A stretch of 9,290 bases of DNA from Luminiphilus sp. (GTDB taxonomy: Bacteria; Pseudomonadota; Gammaproteobacteria; Pseudomonadales; Halieaceae), in assembly GCA_029251065.1 (NCBI GenBank), contig JAQXEB010000086.1:1-9290 (forward strand). The letters are read 5' to 3'. This document shows, piece by piece, positions 1 to 4,415 of the stretch; the stretch's first letter is position 1; each line of letters starts with the position of its first letter. The notes below the pieces were generated by a model, which did no database searches, had not been told where the DNA came from, and saw nothing but the letters and a program-made list of their open reading frames with translations. The position numbers were made by a program, and so were the translations under genes.

Positions 1-650
1 AAGATGAAAATGGTCTGGGTACCACGGCTGTTAAAGCACTTGTTGAGACGCTTGACTCTTATATTCCTGAGCCAGAGCGTGCCATCGATCAGCCGTTCTT
101 GATGCCTGTGGAAGACGTGTTCTCAATTTCCGGTCGTGGAACAGTGGTAACCGGTCGTGTTGAGCGCGGTATCATTAATGTCGGCGACGAAATCGAAATT
201 GTGGGCATTAAGGAAACAACCAAGACCACGTGTACGGGTGTTGAGATGTTCCGAAAGCTTCTCGACGAAGGTCGTGCGGGCGAAAACGTCGGTGTTCTTC
301 TTCGCGGTACCAAGCGAGAAGACGTTGAGCGTGGTCAGGTTCTTACAGTGCCTGGTGGCGTAAACCCACACACCAAGTTTGAGGCCGAAGTCTACGTCTT
401 GGGTAAAGACGAAGGCGGTCGCCACACACCATTCTTCAAGGGCTACCGTCCCCAGTTTTACTTCCGCACAACGGACGTAACGGGTGCGGTTGAGTTGCCT
501 GCAGGTGTTGAGATGGTTATGCCAGGTGACAACTTGAACTTCGTTGCTACTTTGATCGCGCCAATCGCGATGGAAGAAGGTCTGCGATTTGCTATCCGTG
601 AGGGTGGTCGAACAGTGGGCGCTGGTGTCGTTGCTAAAATTATCGAGTAA
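1..650 (+). CDS. tuf: Elongation factor Tu, C-terminal part (5' end outside window)
   Basis: EF-Tu is the cytoplasmic GTPase that brings aminoacyl-tRNA to the ribosomal A site. The reading frame is open from base 3, giving 215 residues before the TAA at 648-650; the first half, with the GTP-binding motifs, lies off the left edge. What is visible is the tail of the G domain, domain 2 (from about LMPVEDVFSISGRGTVVTGR) and domain 3 (from about PHTKFEAEVYVL, through GGRHTPFFKGYRPQFYFRTT to the end GRTVGAGVVAKIIE). The G-domain tail DENGLGTTAVKALVETLDSY is longer than in E. coli and like the Pseudomonas form. Its position before tRNA-Trp and secE corresponds to the tufB locus. No defect is seen in the visible part. 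Identity is certain; whether a second tuf copy exists cannot be seen here. Confidence 0.98.
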   Translation, partial: DENGLGTTAVKALVETLDSYIPEPERAIDQPFLMPVEDVFSISGRGTVVTGRVERGIINVGDEIEIVGIKETTKTTCTGVEMFRKLLDEGRAGENVGVLLRGTKREDVERGQVLTVPGGVNPHTKFEAEVYVLGKDEGGRHTPFFKGYRPQFYFRTTDVTGAVELPAGVEMVMPGDNLNFVATLIAPIAMEEGLRFAIREGGRTVGAGVVAKIIE

Positions 651-663
651 TCGGTAATTCGGT

Positions 664-685
664 GAGGCGAGCTCCGGCTCGTCTC
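664..685 (+). other. Stable hairpin in the tuf 3' untranslated region
   Basis: A 9-bp stem (664-672 with 677-685, one G·U pair) closes a TCCG loop, which is a UNCG-class tetraloop on a C-G pair and so very stable in RNA. It starts 14 bases after the tuf stop. No T-run follows (AATATAGAG), so it is not a typical intrinsic terminator alone; 3'-end protection or processing of the tuf message is a plausible role, by inference. Confidence 0.6.
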
Positions 686-692
686 AATATAG

Positions 693-724
693 AGCCGGAC
701 CGCTCTTGCAGCGTGTTCGGCTTT
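693..724 (+). terminator. Terminator-like hairpin between tuf and tRNA-Trp
   Basis: AGCCGGA (693-699) pairs with TTCGGCT (716-722), with one G·U pair, and an inner CGCT (701-704)/AGCG (710-713) extends it. The short TTT right at the stem base, followed by GTCGTCTCT, is a weak U-tail. It may end part of the tuf transcripts, while read-through would supply tRNA-Trp and secE-nusG. No convincing promoter was found in the following 725-768. Confidence 0.45.
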
Positions 725-768
725 GTCGTCTCTGCCAAATCGGTGTGAGCAGATGCCAAAGATGTGAT

Positions 769-844
<76 letters not shown>

Positions 845-879
845 CTCCTTTTTAACGAATGGGGTGGTGGGGAATTAGT

Positions 880-900
880 GGGGAGCGAGTTCGGCTCCCC
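880..900 (+). other. Hairpin just upstream of the secE ribosome binding site
   Basis: GGGGAGC (880-886) pairs perfectly with GCTCCCC (894-900) around a 7-nt loop. The secE Shine-Dalgarno AAGGA (904-908) begins three bases after it, and no T-run follows. It is therefore not an intrinsic terminator. It could protect the 5' end left after tRNA-Trp is cut out of a shared transcript, or affect secE translation; both are inference. Confidence 0.5.
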
Positions 901-914
901 GGAAAGGATTTGAT

Positions 915-1274
915 ATGAGTGAAGCTGCGAGCAACAAGCTCGATAGCATGAAGTGGTTGCTGGTCGTTGCGCTGTTGGGTGCAGGGATCTTCGGCAATAG
1001 CTATTTTAGTGACGAGTCTTTGTTGTATCGAGTGATCGCCATTTTGGCGATTGGCGGTATTGCGCTTTCAATTTCGGTCACTACTGAGCGTGGTGCGGCT
1101 GCTTGGACAATGATCAAAGGCGCGCGCACCGAAATCCGCAAGGTGATCTGGCCGACGCGCCAGGAGACAACGCAAACGACGGTGATCGTTATGGTCGCTG
1201 TGGTTATTTGTGGCTTGTTTTTTTGGGCGTTAGACAGCTTCCTGGGATGGGTCGCTTCACTACTTTTGGGTTAA
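915..1274 (+). CDS. secE: Preprotein translocase subunit SecE
   Basis: SecE is the clamp-like inner-membrane subunit of the SecYEG channel that exports proteins across the cytoplasmic membrane. The 119-residue product has three hydrophobic segments at about residues 14-31, 37-55 and 89-106, the three-span form typical of Gammaproteobacteria (E. coli about 127 residues). The conserved cytoplasmic signature ARTEIRKVIWPTRQET lies at about 70-85, immediately before the last span. The start ATG at 915 has AAGGA at 904-908, six bases upstream. It is followed after 10 bases by nusG, the standard pair, and the two are surely co-transcribed. Nothing unusual is seen in the protein. Confidence 0.97.
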   Translation: MSEAASNKLDSMKWLLVVALLGAGIFGNSYFSDESLLYRVIAILAIGGIALSISVTTERGAAAWTMIKGARTEIRKVIWPTRQETTQTTVIVMVAVVICGLFFWALDSFLGWVASLLLG

Positions 1275-1284
1275 GGGAGAAAGC

Positions 1285-1818
1285 ATGGCTTTACGTTGGT
1301 ATGTAGTGCACGCATTTTCTCAGTACGAGAAAAAAGTCGCTGTCGCCCTCAAGGAGCGCATTGAGCGCTTTGGAATGGAAGATCGTTTCGGTGAGATTAT
1401 TGTCCCAACCGAAGAAGTGATCGAGATGAAAGGTGGGCAAAAGCGCAAGAGCGAGCGCAAATTTTTCCCAGGGTACGTGCTTGTTCAGATGGAACTTGGG
1501 GACGACACGTGGCACTTGGTGAAAGATACGCCGCGAGTATTGGGTTTTATCGGCGGGAAGGCAGATCGTCCGGCGCCGATTACCGAGGCAGAGGCGAACG
1601 CCATTTTACAGCGTGTTGAGGCTGGTGTTGATCAGCCCAAGCCAAAGACGATGTTCGAGCCTGGCGAAATGGTGCGTGTGATCGACGGTCCCTTCAATGA
1701 TTTCAATGGTGTTGTTGAGAGTGTCAATTACGAAAAAAGCCGCTTAAACGTTGCTGTATTGATCTTCGGTCGCTCGACGCCCGTAGAGTTGGAATTCGGT
1801 CAAGTCGAAAAAGGCTGA
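1285..1818 (+). CDS. nusG: Transcription termination/antitermination factor NusG
   Basis: NusG binds the clamp of elongating RNA polymerase, suppresses pausing, and through its C-terminal domain contacts Rho or ribosomal protein S10, linking transcription to termination or translation. The 177-residue protein has the NGN domain from RWYVVHAFSQYEKKV (residues 4-18) through KFFPGYVLVQM (59-69) to about 115, a linker, and the KOW domain from about 124, with GEMVRVIDGPFNDFNGVVE (127-145) ending VELEFGQVEK. Length is close to the 181 residues of E. coli. A GGGAGA Shine-Dalgarno lies in the 10-base gap after secE. Its partners beta and beta' are encoded downstream in the same cluster. Confidence 0.98.
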   Translation: MALRWYVVHAFSQYEKKVAVALKERIERFGMEDRFGEIIVPTEEVIEMKGGQKRKSERKFFPGYVLVQMELGDDTWHLVKDTPRVLGFIGGKADRPAPITEAEANAILQRVEAGVDQPKPKTMFEPGEMVRVIDGPFNDFNGVVESVNYEKSRLNVAVLIFGRSTPVELEFGQVEKG

Positions 1819-1824
1819 TTTAGG

Positions 1825-1861
1825 TCGCTATGAAAGTAGCGAAGTAACGCCGCGTAGCGGC
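1825..1861 (+). terminator. Two small hairpins after nusG, possible weak terminator
   Basis: TCGCTA (1825-1830) pairs with TAGCGA (1837-1842), and GCCGC (1849-1853) pairs with GCGGC (1857-1861) around a 3-nt loop, followed by ATTTGTTGG. The T-tail is short and interrupted. In E. coli the secE-nusG and rplK units are separated around this point, so a partial terminator is expected here, but the sequence alone is not decisive. No clear sigma-70 promoter was recognised before rplK. Confidence 0.35.
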
Positions 1862-1867
1862 ATTTGT

Positions 1868-1909
1868 TGGGGAGCCCGCGTAGTTTGACTACAACGGCGT
1901 TTGCACCCA
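1868..1909 (+). promoter_or_regulatory. Ribosomal protein L1 autoregulatory leader upstream of rplK
   Basis: TGGG (1868-1871) pairs with CCCA (1906-1909), and GCC (1874-1876) with GGC (1896-1898). Between these two helices lies an asymmetric internal loop, GA on one side and GTTTGCA on the other. A local GTAGT/ACTAC hairpin (1880-1884, 1888-1892) caps it. Two short helices around an asymmetric loop are the known form of the L1-binding site, a mimic of the 23S rRNA L1 site found before rplK in proteobacteria. Free L1 would bind here and block translation of rplK-rplA. The final A of the lower helix is also the first base of the AGGAG at 1909-1913, so folding would compete with ribosome binding. 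Confidence 0.6.
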
Positions 1910-1921
1910 GGAGTTAAAACA

Positions 1922-2356
1922 ATGGCAAAGAAAATTGACAGCTATATCAAGCTGCAAATCCCTGCCGGTCAGGCGAACCCGTCACCGCCCGTCGGTCCTG
2001 CGCTGGGTCAGAAGGGGGTCAACATCATGGAGTTCTGCAAAGCGTTCAATGCGGAGACTCAAAGTCTTGAACCTGGGCTCCCGATTCCGGTTGTGATCAC
2101 TGTCTACAGTGACAAGTCGTTCACGTTCATTAAGAAGACACCACCCGCGTCGGTCTTGTTGAAAAAGATTGCAGGCATTAAGAGCGGTTCAGGCCGACCT
2201 AATACTGAAAAAGTAGCCAAGGTGTCGCGTGCACAGCTTGAAGAGGTGGCGACGCAGAAGTGGCCTGACCTTACAGCGTCAGACATGGACGCTGCGGTAC
2301 GCACCATCGCAGGTAGTGCTCGAGCGGCGGGTATAGATACAGAGGGGGTTGTTTAA
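1922..2356 (+). CDS. rplK: 50S ribosomal protein L11
   Basis: L11 sits at the base of the L7/L12 stalk on 23S rRNA helices 43-44, takes part in factor-dependent GTP hydrolysis, and is needed for RelA activation. The product has 144 residues (E. coli 142). The N-terminal domain carries the proline-rich NPSPPVGPALGQKGVNIMEF (residues 19-38), and the rRNA-binding C-terminal domain follows from about residue 72. The ATG at 1922 was chosen because AGGAG lies at 1909-1913 and MAKKIDSYIKLQIPAG is the family's N-terminus; an in-frame TTG at 1901 would add seven residues from inside the L1 leader. rplA begins one base after the stop, so the pair is translationally coupled. Confidence 0.98.
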   Translation: MAKKIDSYIKLQIPAGQANPSPPVGPALGQKGVNIMEFCKAFNAETQSLEPGLPIPVVITVYSDKSFTFIKKTPPASVLLKKIAGIKSGSGRPNTEKVAKVSRAQLEEVATQKWPDLTASDMDAAVRTIAGSARAAGIDTEGVV

Positions 2357-2357
2357 G

Positions 2358-3053
2358 ATGGCTAAGTTATCAAAACGTGTAAAAGCATTCAGAGCACGCG
2401 TTGACGCCAACAAGAGCTACCCTCTTGATGAAGCGATCGCGATTCTCAAGGAAACAGCGACGGTCAAGTTTAACGAATCTGTTGAATTGGCGGTAAACCT
2501 AGGCATTGACGCGCGTAAGTCAGATCAGGGTGTTCGTGGTGCGACGACCTTGCCGCACGGTACCGGCTCAGAAGTCCGTGTCGCTGTTTTCACGCAGGGC
2601 GAAAACGCCGACAAGGCAAAAGAAGCCGGCGCTGATCTTGTGGGCATGGAAGATCTTGCTGACCAAATTAAGGGTGGCATGATGGACTTTGATGTCGTTG
2701 TGGCATCGCCCGATGCGATGCGCGTGGTCGGTCAATTAGGTCAGGTATTGGGTCCAAGAGGACTGATGCCTAACCCGAAGACAGGCACAGTGACACCCGA
2801 CGTGGCAACTGCCGTTCAGAACGCAAAGGCAGGTCAAATGCGTTTCAGAACCGATAAAAACGGCATTATCCACGGTGGAATTGGGAAAATCAGCTTCGAG
2901 CCTGATGCGATCCAAGGAAACTTAGTTGCTGTTTTGGCCGACCTCAAGAAGGCGAAGCCTGCCGCGGCAAAAGGCGTGTATTTTCAGAAGGTAACGCTCT
3001 CGACCACGATGGGTCCGGGCGTCACGATCGATCACGGCGAAATCGAACTTTAA
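2358..3053 (+). CDS. rplA: 50S ribosomal protein L1
   Basis: L1 forms the mobile L1 stalk near the E site, where it guides release of deacylated tRNA. It is also the translational repressor of its own operon through the leader ahead of rplK. The 231-residue product (E. coli 234) shows the signature GPRGLMPNPKTGTVTPDV from residue 132 and the conserved end KGVYFQKVTLSTTMGPGVTI. The ATG at 2358, one base after the rplK TAA, gives the family N-terminus MAKLSKRVKAFR; an in-frame TTG at 2349 overlapping rplK is less likely. The GAGGGGG at 2342-2348, inside the end of rplK, acts as Shine-Dalgarno. Confidence 0.98.
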   Translation: MAKLSKRVKAFRARVDANKSYPLDEAIAILKETATVKFNESVELAVNLGIDARKSDQGVRGATTLPHGTGSEVRVAVFTQGENADKAKEAGADLVGMEDLADQIKGGMMDFDVVVASPDAMRVVGQLGQVLGPRGLMPNPKTGTVTPDVATAVQNAKAGQMRFRTDKNGIIHGGIGKISFEPDAIQGNLVAVLADLKKAKPAAAKGVYFQKVTLSTTMGPGVTIDHGEIEL

Positions 3054-3070
3054 GTTGATGTGAATTTGTT

Positions 3071-3137
3071 CCGGGTTCAACCCCGGGGCACGCTCGTCGT
3101 TGTTTGACGAGATTGGAGCGCAGTGTTTGGGTGCTCC
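3071..3137 (+). other. Three consecutive hairpins in the rplA-rplJ spacer
   Basis: Soon after the rplA stop come CCGGG/CCCGG (3071-3075, 3082-3086), CTCGTC/GACGAG (3093-3098, 3106-3111, 7-nt loop) and GGAGC/GCTCC (3115-3119, 3133-3137), the last followed by GCTTT. None has a proper U-tail. They may act together as a weak attenuator or as a 3'-end stabiliser between the L11-L1 and L10-L7/L12 parts of the cluster. A promoter before rplJ is known in E. coli; here only a poor TTGACG (3104-3109) without a good -10 was seen. Confidence 0.4.
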
Positions 3138-3172
3138 GCTTTGAAGTCTCAAGCAGAGTGTGTGGGCATCGC

Positions 3173-3301
3173 CCCTAGCAGGACGCCAGACTATCAAAGA
3201 CCGTAGGGGGAGGCGCAGTCTCCTTAAACGAAGCCGGTAGTGTTCAACCTACGCAGATGGTGAATCCGTTCACCTAGGGTGGTCACAGCGATGTTGTGGC
3301 C
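3173..3301 (+). promoter_or_regulatory. L10 leader (L10-L7/L12 autoregulatory RNA) upstream of rplJ
   Basis: The core is CGTAGG (3202-3207) paired with CCTACG (3248-3253), preceded by AAAGAC and followed by CAGATGGTGA, a pattern that matches the E. coli rplJ leader as I recall it. An inner GGAG/CTCC helix (3209-3212, 3220-3223) and the unpaired TTAAACGAAGCCGGTAG form the likely kink-turn side. An outer CCCTAG/CTAGGG helix (3173-3178, 3274-3279) can close the domain. Next come a GGTGAA/TTCACC hairpin with a TCCG loop (3259-3274) and a GGTCACA/TGTGGCC hairpin (3281-3301). Binding of the L10-(L7/L12) complex would repress rplJ-rplL translation. The outer helix and the 3259-3274 hairpin share base 3274, so they may compete. 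Confidence 0.7.
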
Positions 3302-3327
3302 TTGGCATAAACCATAGGAGTAGATCC

Positions 3328-3858
3328 GTGGCAATTGGACTCGAAGAGAAGAAAGCGATCGTCGCTGAAGTCAACGAGACAGCGGCCAGTGCTTTGTCAC
3401 TTGTGATTGCTGACGCCCGAGGCGTGGCATCCAATGACATGACGGCTCTCCGTGCTACCGCTCGCGAGAATCAAATTCATTTGCGTGTTGTTCGCAACAC
3501 ACTCGCAAAGCGTGCATTAGAAGGGACTGACTACGAATGTGTCACCGACACATTAGTGGGTCCGTCCATTTTCGGATTTTCGATGGAAGATCCGGGTGCA
3601 GCGGCTCGGTTGTTTAAAGATTTCGCCAGAGACAACGGTGAATTCGAAGTTAAAGCATTGTCTGTTAGCGGTAAGTTGCTGGGTGCAGATCAGCTCGACG
3701 TTTTGGCGAAACTGCCAACTCGAGAGCAAGCACTCGCATCGTTGATGAGCGTGATGCAGGCGCCTGTCGGTAAGTTTGTTCGCACTGTTAATGAAGTGCC
3801 AAGCAAGCTGGTTCGTACATTGGCGGCGGTTCGTGATCAGAAAGAGCAGTCCGCGTAA
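3328..3858 (+). CDS. rplJ: 50S ribosomal protein L10
   Basis: L10 anchors the L7/L12 dimers to 23S rRNA at the stalk base and, with L7/L12, represses its own mRNA through the leader just upstream. The product has 176 residues (E. coli 165). The N-terminal rRNA-binding domain shows ALSLVIADARGV (residues 22-33) and the conserved RVVRNTLAKRAL (53-64); the C-terminal part ends in the helix SKLVRTLAAVRDQKEQSA, which would carry L7/L12 dimers. The start is GTG at 3328, supported by AGGAG at 3316-3320 with a 7-base spacer and by the family N-terminus MAIGLEEKKAIV; no nearby in-frame ATG fits. The stop codon lies in the loop of a strong hairpin before rplL. Confidence 0.97.
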   Translation: MAIGLEEKKAIVAEVNETAASALSLVIADARGVASNDMTALRATARENQIHLRVVRNTLAKRALEGTDYECVTDTLVGPSIFGFSMEDPGAAARLFKDFARDNGEFEVKALSVSGKLLGADQLDVLAKLPTREQALASLMSVMQAPVGKFVRTVNEVPSKLVRTLAAVRDQKEQSA

Positions 3859-3868
3859 GCGACTGCTC
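3844..3868 (+). other. Strong hairpin enclosing the rplJ stop codon
   Basis: GAGCAGT (3844-3850) pairs with ACTGCTC (3862-3868), and after one bulged C (3851) CGC (3852-3854) pairs with GCG (3859-3861). This gives ten pairs closed by a GTAA loop, which is a GNRA tetraloop; the rplJ UAA stop is bases two to four of that loop. No T-run follows directly. The rplL Shine-Dalgarno AGGAG lies at 3882-3886, outside the stem. Confidence 0.6.
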
Positions 3869-3894
3869 GACTACACATTTTAGGAGAGATAAAC

Positions 3895-4278
3895 ATGGCA
3901 ATTTCAAAGGAAGAAATCCTTGACGCAATCGCAGAAATGAGCGTGATGGATGTTGTCGCGCTAGTTGAAGCGATGGAAGAGAAGTTTGGCGTTTCAGCGG
4001 CGGCAGCGGTTGCAGTAGCAGCACCTGCGGCGGGTGGCGATGCAGGTGGCGCAGCGGCAGTTGAGCAAACTGAATTTGACGTCATTCTGACATCAGCGGG
4101 CGAGAAGAAAGTCAATGTGATCAAAGCAGTTCGTGCGATCACAGGCCTGGGTCTCAAAGAGGCGAAAGGTTTGGTTGATGGTGCTCCATCAGCAGTTAAA
4201 GAAGGCGTCAGTAAAGCCGATGCCGAGGACGTTAAGTCGCAGATCGAAGAAGCTGGCGGTTCCGTCGAGCTTAAGTGA
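3895..4278 (+). CDS. rplL: 50S ribosomal protein L7/L12
   Basis: L7/L12 is the multicopy stalk protein that recruits and activates the translational GTPases, EF-Tu and EF-G among them. The product has 127 residues (E. coli 121). The N-terminal dimerisation domain, about residues 1-33, includes ILDAIAEMSVMDVVALVEAMEEKFG as seen from position 8; an Ala/Gly-rich flexible hinge covers about 34-58; the C-terminal factor-binding domain from about 59 contains KKVNVIKAVRAITGLGLKEA and ends GGSVELK. The hinge is slightly longer than in E. coli. The start ATG at 3895 has AGGAG at 3882-3886. L7/L12 is needed in several copies per ribosome, which in E. coli is met by more efficient translation of rplL than of rplJ. 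Confidence 0.98.
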   Translation: MAISKEEILDAIAEMSVMDVVALVEAMEEKFGVSAAAAVAVAAPAAGGDAGGAAAVEQTEFDVILTSAGEKKVNVIKAVRAITGLGLKEAKGLVDGAPSAVKEGVSKADAEDVKSQIEEAGGSVELK

Positions 4279-4307
4279 TCCCTCGGGGTTACAGAGATGC
4301 CTGTCCG

Positions 4308-4332
4308 GGCTGGTGCGCGATGCGCACCAGCC
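4308..4332 (+). other. 11-bp perfect hairpin in the rplL-rpoB spacer
   Basis: GGCTGGTGCGC (4308-4318) pairs without mismatch with GCGCACCAGCC (4322-4332) around a 3-nt loop GAT. It is the strongest inverted repeat in the window. Only TCTTC follows, so by itself it lacks a terminator tail. In E. coli this spacer holds both a partial terminator and an RNase III cleavage site, and either role would suit this stem. Confidence 0.65.
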
Positions 4333-4337
4333 TCTTC

Positions 4338-4361
4338 CCGGTTTGAATGACCGGTTGTTTT
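4338..4361 (+). terminator. Probable rplL-rpoB transcription attenuator
   Basis: CCGGT (4338-4342) pairs with ACCGG (4350-4354) around a 7-nt loop, followed at once by TTGTTTT (4355-4361), the best U-tail in the window. The stem is only five pairs, so termination should be partial. This fits the attenuator known between rplL and rpoB in enterobacteria, which lets most transcripts stop after the abundant ribosomal proteins and a minority continue into the polymerase genes. Confidence 0.6.
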
Positions 4362-4375
4362 GGCGTTAAGCCATA

Positions 4376-4400
4376 AATGTCGGCGTGTGCCGACGACATT
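4376..4400 (+). other. Hairpin with two alternative pairings before the rpoB ribosome binding site
   Basis: GTCGGC (4379-4384) pairs with GCCGAC (4389-4394) around GTGT. Alternatively AATGTCG (4376-4382) pairs with CGACATT (4394-4400). The two folds share bases and exclude each other in part. The rpoB Shine-Dalgarno GAGGAG starts at 4405, five bases after the longer fold, so it is left free in both. Confidence 0.45.
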
Positions 4401-4415
4401 CGTTGAGGAGTATCA

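Noticed and set aside
845..853. T-run after the tRNA-Trp CCA end as an intrinsic terminator
   Set aside because: There is no independent GC-rich stem before it other than the tRNA's own acceptor and T stems, and secE follows closely without another clear promoter.
1901..1921. In-frame TTG start giving rplK seven extra residues
   Set aside because: It lies inside the L1 leader, has no Shine-Dalgarno, and the ATG at 1922 gives the standard L11 N-terminus with AGGAG well spaced.
2349..2357. In-frame TTG start of rplA overlapping the end of rplK
   Set aside because: The ATG at 2358 gives the family N-terminus MAKLSKR; the extra residues are not part of known L1 proteins.
3071..3087. GGGTTCAACCCC, resembling the T arm of a tRNA
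   Set aside because: No acceptor, D or anticodon stem can be built around it and the loop size is wrong; only a local hairpin remains.
3837..4157. Open frame of about 106 codons on the minus strand across rplJ/rplL
   Set aside because: Its Ala/Ser/Thr-rich translation is the antisense of the Ala/Gly-rich L7/L12 hinge; no family resemblance and no ribosome binding site.
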